In this document: positions 1-6,611 of the stretch, one piece after another
Layout: the number at the start of each line of letters is the position of its first letter
Numbering within the stretch: the first letter of the stretch is position 1
Source of the DNA: Acanthamoeba sp. SK_2022b
Lineage: Eukaryota; Discosea; Longamoebia; Acanthamoebidae
DNA: 10,075 bases
Assembly: GCA_027943245.1 (NCBI GenBank)
Contig: JANDJZ010001319.1
Span: 1-10,075, forward strand
Direction of reading: 5' to 3'
Translations under genes and position numbers: made by a program
Notes under the pieces: model-generated
Databases searched by the model: none
What the model saw: the letters and a program-made list of their open reading frames with translations, nothing else
Told to the model about the DNA's origin: nothing

Positions 1-7
1 AGAAAAG

Positions 8-182
8 GTGGCGACGCTATCTGCGCATGCAAGCGACGACCTCTCCACGGTCACCGAAATTATACGCTCTCAGCGGTGACGTCTCTCTCTCTCTCTCTCC
101 CCCTCTCCTCGCGGGGCATGTCGAGTGTCGAGTGGACATGCCTGACATGGGGGTGCCCTCCGTTTTGTTTGATGCTCCGCAG
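8..182 (+). other. Probable CASP intron containing a (TC)n microsatellite
   Basis: The sequence before the exon at 183 shows no CASP homology and includes a (TC)9-like run at 82-99. Bases 1-7 (AGAAAAG) followed by GT at 8-9 fit the end of the previous exon: with the split codon at 183 they would read K-R-D-R-F, close to the Q-R-D-R-F of other CASP proteins. If so, the intron is 175 bases long. The upstream donor rests on only seven bases and is tentative; the acceptor at 181-182 is better supported. Confidence 0.5.
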
Positions 183-438
183 GGATCGCTTCAAGATGCG
201 AGTCGGCGAACTCGAGTCGGAAGCCCGCAAGTTGCGCGATCAACTCGCCGACGTGCAGGAGGAGATCAGTTCGTTGCGTGCCGACAACCTCAAACTGTAT
301 CAGAAGATCCGCTACCTCTCCTCCTACAACCCGCGCCAGGGCAGGCTCTCCGCGAGCGACCTCGAGGATCCGTCCGAACTCAAGTACAAACACCTCTACG
401 AAGACTCAGTTAATCCGTTCACCATCTTCAACCGCAAG
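183..438 (+). CDS. CASP: CASP (CUX1/COY1 family) C-terminal region, penultimate exon
   Basis: This exon encodes the start of the conserved CASP C-terminal domain. CASP proteins are coiled-coil, tail-anchored Golgi membrane proteins with a role in intra-Golgi transport. The first base completes a split codon, and the exon then reads DRFKMRVGELESEARKLRDQ, a heptad-like coiled coil, followed by SLRADNLKLYQKIRYLSSY, which closely matches the family signature (SLRADN, LY.KI, L.SY). A charged linker and the segment KYKHLYEDSVNPFTIFNRK follow, matching the family pattern of a Tyr/Glu-rich stretch before an NPF/DPF-like motif. The acceptor is CGCAG at 178-182. The donor is AAG followed by GTATCC at 439, in phase 0. 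The frame stays open past the donor into intron sequence (to 483), but the family alignment continues only after the next acceptor. Upstream exons lie outside the window. Identification rests on remembered family motifs and is strong. Confidence 0.88.
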
Positions 439-560
439 GTATCCATCCATCCCTCCATCCCTGCACCACTCTCCCGCCTCTGAGTGCGCGGTAGAGCACG
501 TGGCAAGAGAGTGCTTTCCGTTTCATTTCACCTCATCTCGTTCCTCATTCCGTCCATCAG
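439..560 (+). other. CASP intron (phase 0)
   Basis: A 122-base GT-AG intron. The donor is GTATCC and the acceptor is a pyrimidine-containing stretch ending in CCATCAG. The first 30 bases are a loose ATCC/TCCC repeat. Removing it joins two blocks of CASP homology in frame. Confidence 0.82.
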
Positions 561-743
561 GAGAAGCAGGAGAGATACAAGGGACTCAACACGGCGGAAA
601 AGGTGACCTTACACACAGGACGGTTCTTCCTGGCGAACAAGTACTCGCGCACGTTCATCTTCTTCTACGCCCTAGCACTCCACCTGCTGGTCTTCTTGAC
701 CCTGTACAAACTAGCCAGCACACCCACTCTCCATCCCACCTAA
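561..743 (+). CDS. CASP: CASP C-terminal exon with transmembrane anchor and stop
   Basis: This is the terminal coding exon of the CASP gene: 60 codons and TAA at 741-743. It begins in phase 0 directly after the acceptor CATCAG (555-560), so it joins the preceding exon without changing frame. It encodes a basic, polar stretch (EKQERYKGLNTAEKVTLHTG), the conserved R-(F/L)-(F/L)-L-x-N-K-x-x-R block, and one hydrophobic segment, TFIFFYALALHLLVFLTLYK, at residues 31-50 of the exon. This is the C-terminal membrane anchor of CASP, with the family's typical YxLxLHxLVF pattern. A short tail of about 10 residues follows, much shorter than in vertebrate CASP. The standard stop and intact splice sites suggest a live gene. 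The 3' end of the transcript is not obvious. Confidence 0.87.
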   Translation, partial: EKQERYKGLNTAEKVTLHTGRFFLANKYSRTFIFFYALALHLLVFLTLYKLASTPTLHPT

Positions 744-1134
744 GGAAGAACTCCTTTCTGTGTACAGAGAAGGGTGTACCTCTTTCATTGGCCTGGCTCG
801 CAGGCACCGTGTTGGCTTCACCATGAGCATCATGGCAAGCTGATGGTGCTAGTCAACATCAGGTGCAATGTGTTTGGGAACCTGGTATTCAGCACTGTTT
901 TCAATTTGCACAAAGTACTGCAATTACAAAACACCAAATTGGTTTTAACACTCTTTTACCTCAGTGTACAGAATTTGAAGCTTTTTTTTTTGAGGCATTG
1001 TACATAACTGTGTTAGTAACTTCATCACCACCACATCAATACAACATCACCCCTATGTCACCAGGAGATAGCCAGTGGTCTTTGGTGCTGGACCATCTTC
1101 ATGAAGTTGGCAGGTGTGGACAGAGCAGAACTGT
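744..1134. other. 3' flank of CASP, no gene seen
   Basis: This stretch presumably holds the CASP 3' UTR and then flanking DNA. It has mixed base composition, AT-rich around 880-1010, with a run of ten T at 982-991. No AATAAA and no algal TGTAA polyadenylation signal was found on the + strand. The open frames here are short, overlap each other and have no recognisable content. From about 1021 short CATCACCACCACA-like words appear, an imperfect lead-in to the tandem array. Confidence 0.55.
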
Positions 1135-2473
1135 GTGGATGCAGCATACAAAACACCATACTACCACATCACAACTCCCACCATAACAACAATACACCAG
1201 CATCACAACAGAACCACAACATTACCACACCACCACCACCACCACCACAACATCACCCAACACCACCACTAAAACCAACACTGCAACACCACATTGCTAC
1301 AACATCACCACAACATCACAACAATGGCACCACAACACTACAACACCACCACCACCACACCATCACCACAACAACACCACCACACCACCACCACAACACC
1401 ACCATCACCACAACATCACCACACCACCACAACACCAAAACAACACCACAACATCACCACCACCACAACAACACCACCACACCACCACAACAAGAGCATT
1501 ACCACAACACCACAACACCAGAACAACATCACTACAACACCACCACACCAACTCATACCACAACACCACAACCACCATAAAACCACACAACCACCACAAC
1601 ACCACCACACCTCAACACCACCACCACACCACCACAACAAGAGCATCACCACATCACCACAACACCACCACAACACCACACCACACAACCCTGCAATAAC
1701 CTCACATCACCAAAACATCACCATATCACCACAAAATCACCAGCACCCACACAAACACCACAAAACATCACCACAACATACCCTGACATTACTACCACAA
1801 TACCACCTTACACCAAAACAGCACCACAATATCACCACAACACAATACCACAATACTAAAACCACCACACCAGCACACCAGCACCACAATAGCACACCAC
1901 CACAATACCACCACAATACCACCACAACACTACAACCGCTCCACACATCACCACAACTCCACAACATCCACAATATCACCACTACAACATCACACCACCA
2001 CGATACCACTACTACCACACCACAACAGCACCATAAACCACAACAGTACAACAGCACCACTATACCACCATAACTCCACCACAACCCTACTGCAACAGCA
2101 CCACAACCACACCAACACCACTACATCACCACACTCCTTCATCAACAACACCATCACCACACCATCACATCACCATCACTAAAACACCACTTCACCACAC
2201 CATCACCACCACAACATCACCAAAACATTACCACAACATCACACCATCACCATAACACCACAGCAGCACCACGCCATTACAACAACATTACCACAACATC
2301 GCCACATCAACACAACACCACAACACCACCACAACACACCCACACATCACTACAACACCACAACAACACTACCCCCACAACACCATCACATCACAACCAT
2401 ACTAACCCCACACCATCCACCACAATAGCACCACCATCACCACCTCACCATCACAACACCATCACAACAACAC
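1135..2473. repeat. A/C-rich low-complexity array, block 1
   Basis: About 1.3 kb of degenerate tandem repeat built from short words such as CACCACAAC, ATCACCACA and ACACCACC. On the + strand G is almost absent and T appears mainly in CAT and ATT, so the strand is nearly all A, C and T. Some longer words recur: ACCACCACAACAAGAGCAT occurs at 1481-1499 and again 147 bases further on. Long open + frames encoding His/Thr/Asn/Pro-rich peptides cross the block, because without G the stops TAG and TGA cannot occur; I treat these as non-coding. The array separates the CASP gene from the myosin exons. Confidence 0.9.
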
Positions 2474-2486
2474 TTGTGGTGATGGT
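2458..2486. repeat. Fold-back junction between array block 1 and the inverted segment
   Basis: Thirteen bases on each side of a three-base loop (2471-2473) are complementary at 12 of 13 positions. The left arm is ACCATCACAACAA and the right arm is TTGTGGTGATGGT. It marks the exact point where strand composition flips. Confidence 0.85.
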
Positions 2487-3185
2487 ATTGTGGTATTGTT
2501 GTAGTGATGTGGTGTTGTGGTAGTGTTGTGGTGTTGTGAAGCCGTGGTGATGTTGTGGTGTTGTGATGTTGTATGGGTGTTGGTGATTATGTTGTGGTGC
2601 TGGCTGCCTTGGTGATTTTGTGGTGTTGTGGTGTGGTTGTGTGGGTGTGTTGTGGTGGTGATGGTGTGGTGTTGTGGTGTGGTGATGTGGTGATTTTGTG
2701 GTGTTGTGGTGATGTTGTGGTGATGTTGTGGTGTTGTGATGTTGTATGGGTGTTGTTGTGGTGTTGTGGTGTTGTGGTGGTGTTGTGGTGTGGTTGTGGT
2801 GGTGATGATGTGGTGTTGTGGTGGTGTTGTGGTGGTGTTGCGGTGGTATTGGTGTTGTGGTGGTGTTGTGGTGGTTGTGGTGATTATGTTGTGGTGGTGT
2901 TGTGTTGTGGTGATGGTGTGGTAATGTTGTGGTGTTGTTGTGATGGTGTGGTAATGTTGTGGTGTTGTTGTGATGTTGTGGTGGTGATGTGGTGATTTTG
3001 GTGGTGGTGGTCAGGTGGTGGTGGTGGTGATGTTGTGGTGATGTTGTGGTGATGTGGTGGTGTTGGGGTGCAGTGGTGATGGTAGGGTGGTGTTGCATTG
3101 ATGTTGTTGTGGGGTTGTGGTGTTGTGGTGTGGTGTTGTGGTGGTGGTGATGTGGTGGTGATATGGTCGATAGTGTTGTGGTGGA
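2474..3185. repeat. Inverted array segment, G/T-rich on the + strand
   Basis: At 2474 the composition switches within a few bases from A/C-rich to G/T-rich (GTGGTGTTGTGGTGATG words), and it switches back at about 3186. The words are reverse complements of those in the flanking blocks, so this is an inverted piece of the same array about 0.7 kb long. It has higher-order structure: an exact 39-base repeat at 2544-2582 and 2717-2755, and a perfect 30-base tandem duplication at 2911-2940 and 2941-2970. The frames open across it are compositional artefacts. Confidence 0.9.
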
Positions 3186-3872
3186 CTACTACAACATCAT
3201 CACAGCACCATCACAACACCACACCAACACCACAACACCATTACATCATCATAACAACGTTGTCACAACCACACATCTAACCACGCCATCCTCACAACCA
3301 CCAACACAACACAACATCACACCACATCACCACAATATCACCATGACACCCCAACATCACACCAAAACATCACCACTCCATCACTGCAACATCACCACAA
3401 CATCACACCACTGGCAGGACACCATCACAACAGCACCACAACACCACAACAGAACCACCACCACACCACCACACCACCACAACACCACAACAATACCACA
3501 ACAACCACAACACCACCACAACACCGCTGCAACACCACCAACACAACCAACATTACCACCACACCACTGCCACTATAGCACCACAATATAACAACTACAA
3601 CAACACCACACCATCAACACAACATCACCCACCACAACACTACTCACCACCACAACATCACCGCAACGCCACACCACCAAAAGACCATCACCATCACCAC
3701 CACATCACCATCACCACAACACCACCAGCACCACAATCAGCAAAACATCAATAACCACACCATCACCACACCATCACCACACCATCACCACACCATCACC
3801 ACACCATCACCACACCATCACCACACCACCACCACACCATACACCATCACAACACCATCACCACACCATCAC
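3186..3872. repeat. A/C-rich low-complexity array, block 3
   Basis: The array resumes in its first orientation and runs directly up to the myosin exon. Its last part is the most regular, with an 11-base unit (annotated separately). A few more complex words (such as CACTGGCAGGACACC near 3408-3422) interrupt it. No gene is seen. Confidence 0.88.
3761..3826. repeat. Perfect 11-base tandem repeat, six copies
   Basis: The unit CATCACCACAC repeats six times without a mismatch. One rotation of it (CACCATCACCA) differs by a single base from the 11-base unit found beyond the myosin exons at 4384-4427, which links the two arrays. Confidence 0.93.
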
Positions 3873-3994
3873 CACATGGCGGCCTTCCTCTTGGCGAGGA
3901 ATTGCATGCATGCCAGTCGTTTGTGCCACCACTTTTGGATGGACACTGCGTAGCAGTGGAGGGCAGCCGCCTTGGCCATATTGAGAATGCCCAA
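3873..3994 (-). CDS. Myosin heavy chain neck exon (first IQ motif)
   Basis: Read on the - strand from TTG at 3994, this exon encodes LGILNMAKAAALHCYAVSIQ followed by a KWWHKR-LA-CMQF segment and AKRKAA. It fits the lever arm just after a myosin motor, with an IQ motif (IQxxxxKR) that would bind calmodulin or a light chain. Joined to the upstream exon, 18 residues separate the conserved His from the IQ pair, the same spacing as I recall in myosin VIIa. The acceptor is CGTAG (3995-3996 end the intron). The exon runs into the repeat, and the likeliest donor is GTGATG at 3872, already array sequence, so the exact end may differ by a few bases. Three positions often Arg in the family read Cys or His here. 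Downstream exons are not found in the window. Confidence 0.68.
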
Positions 3995-4076
3995 CTACGT
4001 CATAGCCAACCACCACGTGGCCATGCACGCTCAGGAATGTGGGGAGGGAAAGGGCAGGAGGGGGGGGAGTGTGCAC
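3995..4076 (-). other. Myosin intron, 82 bases, phase 0
   Basis: A GT-AG intron between the converter exon and the IQ exon. It has a C-rich tract, including eight consecutive C on the - strand, placed near the donor rather than the acceptor. The splice sites are inferred because they restore the expected 18-residue spacing. A pyrimidine-preceded alternative acceptor within the intron would put an in-frame TAG before the IQ region. Confidence 0.68.
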
Positions 4077-4279
4077 GTGGTTCTTCTTGAGGAAGACCTT
4101 GGTCTTGCTGATGGCGGCCTTGGGGAGGTACTTCTTGATGATTATCACACTGGCCTCCTGCCACTGGCTGGCTGGGAGCCTGGCGCTGGACATGAGGCAG
4201 CTGTAGTGCTTGTAGAAGTCCTTGAAGAGGTACCAGATGGGGAAGCCCACCTGGCGGATATGGATTGTCTCCATCATGC
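4077..4279 (-). CDS. Myosin heavy chain, end of motor domain (converter region)
   Basis: Two bases complete a split codon (Gly with G from the previous exon), then 67 codons read MMETIHIRQVGFPIWYLFKD and continue through FYKHYSCLM to a final ISKTKVFLKKNH. This is the conserved stretch of the myosin motor from the SGMMETI-IR motif after the SH helices, through the converter, to the KTKVFL motif at the start of the lever arm. The acceptor is GTCAG (AG at 4280-4281), in phase 1; the donor is GTGCAC at 4076. Trp replaces the Arg usual in the G-x-P-x-R position. Identity as myosin is firm; the class is not, although an unconventional tailed class seems likely. The rest of the motor, more than 600 residues, is not in the window. 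Confidence 0.82.
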
Positions 4280-4327
4280 CTGACCCCCCCACGTGCACAA
4301 CAGCACTGGTCAGATGGGGGGGCATTG

Positions 4328-4708
4328 CACCATCTCAACACCATCACAACACCATCACCACACCATCACAACCCCATCACCACAACACCATCACAACACC
4401 ATCACAACACCATCACAACACCATCACCACAACACCATCACCACATCACAACACCACCACAACACCACAACACCAACACCACATCACCATCATGACACAC
4501 CACCATCACCACACCATCACACCACCATCACCACACACCATCACCACACCACCACACCATCACAACACCACCACACCACCATCACATCACCATCACAACA
4601 CCATCACCAAACCATAACAACACCACCACACCAGACCATCACCACACCAGACCATCACCACAACAACAACGCCAAAACATCACCACGCCACCACATCATC
4701 ACAACACT
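4328..4708. repeat. A/C-rich low-complexity array, block 4
   Basis: About 0.4 kb of the same array as at 3186-3872 and in the same orientation. It starts roughly 50 bases beyond the myosin converter exon. It contains four perfect copies of an 11-base unit (AACACCATCAC) at 4384-4427, and later a CCACACCAGACCATCA word repeated twice. No gene is seen. Confidence 0.9.
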
Positions 4709-5094
4709 GCAACTCCACAGTGTTCTTTGATGTCAGAGGAGTAAGAGAGGAGTTTATAAGCACACTTCTTTTGAAGGATGAAGAGGAGCCTGTTTCACAC
4801 TGCCTTCCCTCCCTTCACTTCTGCTACTTTCTCTCAATTAGACAAGACTGTCAGAGAGTGCAGACTGCAACCAACAGGGCTGGGTGGGAGATGTGTCAGT
4901 GGAGAGACAAGAAAGAAAAAATATCGCAAATCTCTGCCTGCCCACAGAGTCAACCCTTGTGGGCAATCCTTTCAAGGATGCCCATGTTGCCACCTTCCAT
5001 CAAGGGGCAACAGAGATACAGATGACTCCAAATGTCCTTGCTCACAATAAACTCCATTGTTGATGCTACGCTCAACAACTGCTGTTATATTGCT
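4709..5094. other. Unassigned unique sequence between the array and the DIRS-like element
   Basis: Non-repetitive DNA holding the cysteine-rich frame described separately. Nothing else is recognised: no splice-supported exon, no inverted or split direct repeat marking the start of the DIRS-like element, and no myosin homology on the - strand. Confidence 0.5.
4778..5050 (+). CDS. Unassigned small cysteine-rich open frame
   Basis: A 90-codon frame from ATG to TAA, not recognised. The first third is Ser/Thr/Phe-rich; the rest is basic (TRKKKYRK) and holds eight cysteines, including a GCPCCH cluster and a CPCSQ end, so a small metal-binding domain is conceivable. An acceptor-like TTCTCTCAATTAG at 4830-4842 raises the chance that only the part after it is an exon. 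The stop codon lies inside an AATAAA (5046-5051). It sits between the tandem array and the DIRS-like element and could belong to either the host or an element. The same region is open in another frame (4720-5025), so coding status is uncertain. Confidence 0.25.
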   Translation: MKRSLFHTAFPPFTSATFSQLDKTVRECRLQPTGLGGRCVSGETRKKKYRKSLPAHRVNPCGQSFQGCPCCHLPSRGNRDTDDSKCPCSQ

Positions 5095-5563
5095 TGCTTG
5101 GAGTCATACAAACAGGAGTTGGTCAGAGTCCAGATCCTAGAATGAGGGTTGCTCCAGTGGTTTGGGTTCCAGGTCAATTTGACCTGGGATTGCTATCAGG
5201 TGATTCCCTTTGGGCTGTGCTGGAGTCCTTGGGTGTTCACCATGGTGGTTCAGGCCATGGTCAAGTACTGGTGGGTGCTGGGGGTCCTGATCTTCATCTT
5301 TGTGGATGACTTTGCTGTGGTGGCCTCCAGTGGAGGAGCTCTTGTGGGTCTGGGACCTAATCATTGCGCCCACCCTCCAGTGCTTGGGGTGGGTGCACAA
5401 GACTTCCAAGGGCCAGTGGCAGCCAGCACAGTGGGTGGAGGTCATGGGACTGGTGCTTGACCTGCGGCTGGGCCACAGCTTTATTCCCAAGCTGAAGTGT
5501 ACCTGCATGAGGCCTATGCCCTGGTGGGCAACCAGCATTCCCAGTGGGACCAGGAAGTGCGCG
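5095..5563 (+). pseudogene. DIRS-like reverse transcriptase, frameshifted
   Basis: A broken reverse transcriptase of the tyrosine-recombinase retrotransposon type (DIRS/Ngaro/PAT). In the frame from 5146, LQWFGFQ is followed by QVIPFGLCWSPWVFT, the LPFGL-x-x-P-x-VFT motif of this group, and then IFIFVDDFAVVASS, where the catalytic Asp pair of the F/Y-x-DD box is intact (5305-5310). Near 5333 the frame must shift: the next family block (CLGWVHKTSKGQWQPAQWVE, then VMGLVLDL) is in another frame. A TGA precedes the first motif (5143-5145) and another ends this part (5564-5566). N-terminal fingers and any gag are not recognised. The polymerase would copy the element's RNA, but this copy cannot make it as one chain. 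Confidence 0.72.
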
Positions 5564-5566
5564 TGA

Positions 5567-6300
5567 CACCTGGTGGTGGAGGACTTGCAGTGGGTGGCTG
5601 CCAACATTTGTCAAGTGCAGGGCGCCCCTATGTGGCAGCCCTCACATGTGGCGGTGGTGCTCTCTGATGTGGCGCAGTTGGTGGGCTGGGGTGTGTTCTT
5701 CCCTGAGATGGGTGCCCAAGTGAGAGGAGTGCACTTGGACCCTGAGAGGCTGCAGCCCATCCACCTTCTTGAGCTGCGCGTGGTCCTCCATGGTCTGACC
5801 TCGTTCCAGCACCTGCTGCAGGGGAGGCAGGTGGAGTGCTGCATGGACAACATGACTGCCCTAGCTTACCTGGTCAATGGTGGCAGTGATTGGGACATGA
5901 TGTTTGTCATCAAGGCAATATACTTGCTTGACTGGATCAGAGCCATCCTGTACAGGGCCATCTGGGTCAAGGGGTCTCTCAACTGTGAGGTGGACATGGC
6001 ATTGTGTTGGGTGGACCACGACAATTGGACTCTACAGCCATGCTGTGTCCCTTGCATGTGGCTCAAGCTGGGTCTGTGGACAGTAGACCAGTTTGCTGAC
6101 CATCTCAACTGCCAGGTGCTGCATTTCAACAGTCTGTTCCTTGTGCTGGGCATGGAGGCTCAGGACGCCTTCTCCATGTCCTGGGCAGGGGAGGTGAGTC
6201 TGTTGGTGCCACCATTCTACCTCATCCTCTGGGTGTTGCAGCACCTCATCAAGTGTTGTGCCATTGGACTGATCATTGTGCTGCGGTGGGAGGCGCAGCC
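5567..6300 (+). pseudogene. DIRS-like RNase H and post-RNase H domain
   Basis: Same frame as the end of the reverse transcriptase part, after a TGA. Counting from the ATG codon at 5573, the RNase H fold shows Asp32 (VVLSDVAQLVGWG), Glu67 (HLLELRVVL), Asp92 (CCMDNMTALAYL) and Asp141 (NCEVDMALCW), so all four catalytic acids appear present. It would degrade RNA in the RNA/DNA hybrid during copying. Next comes a block typical of DIRS-like polyproteins: WTVDQFADHLNCQ, FNSLFLVLG, EAQDAFSMSWAGE and PPFYLILWVLQHL. At about 6295 the homology (PWWPILL) moves to a third frame. The frame stays open to 6673, but its translation after the shift is not family-like. Confidence 0.72.
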
Positions 6301-6611
6301 CCTGGTGGCCAATTCTGCTGTGGCTGACCACCAGGGTGCTGGTGTTGGGCCAAGGAACTCAGGTGGCATTGCCAGGTCCCTTCATAGTGGCCAGGCTCCA
6401 GCACCAAACATTGGCAATGTCTCAGCAGAAGCCGCCCTTTGTCAAGCCCGCCCCTTTGAGTGGCCCTCCACCAGCCAGCTGGGCAGCTGCACCAAGGACC
6501 TCTCTGGCATCACCTCCACTGAAGCTCAAGGAAGGAGTGCTCCACATTGTCAATGTGGGTGGCTGTGCCCCAGCCCTTGTGGCTACCCACAACACTGGCT
6601 GCTGCATGCCC
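6301..6611 (+). pseudogene. Degenerate tail of the DIRS-like element
   Basis: The block starting PWWPILLWL (frame of position 6276) matches the region that follows RNase H in DIRS-like elements and fades after roughly 40 codons (LPGPFIVARLQHQTL). Beyond that the sequence is GC-rich with several open frames on both strands and no recognisable tyrosine recombinase: I looked for an Arg...His-x-x-Arg...Tyr arrangement and found none. The element's right end is therefore undefined; it was probably truncated or eroded. Confidence 0.4.

Noticed and set aside
70..393. - strand frame over the CASP exon
   Set aside because: Antisense to the conserved CASP coiled coil and spans its intron; no homology seen.
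744..1134. Polyadenylation signal for the CASP transcript
   Set aside because: I searched for AATAAA, ATTAAA and TGTAA on the + strand and found none I could support. The T run at 982-991 is not a signal by itself.
1101..2073. Long + strand frames encoding His/Thr/Asn/Pro-rich proteins (also in the other array blocks)
   Set aside because: They exist because the A/C-rich strand has almost no G, so TGA and TAG cannot occur. Several frames are open at once, the peptides are pure repeat, and there is no start context, splice signal or homology.
2573..2995. Val/Cys/Trp/Gly-rich + frames and His/Thr-rich - frames in the inverted segment
   Set aside because: The same compositional effect on the other strand. 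The hydrophobic runs look like membrane segments but are translations of GTGGTGTTG words.
4000..4347. Alternative - and + frames over the myosin exons
   Set aside because: They overlap the clear motor-domain translation, cross the intron and show no homology.
1135..4708. CRISPR array
   Set aside because: The repeats are short, contiguous and degenerate, with no unique spacers of constant length and no cas genes. The host is eukaryotic.
5137..6331. - strand frames antisense to the DIRS-like region
   Set aside because: The + strand has clear reverse transcriptase and RNase H motifs in order; the - frames show none.
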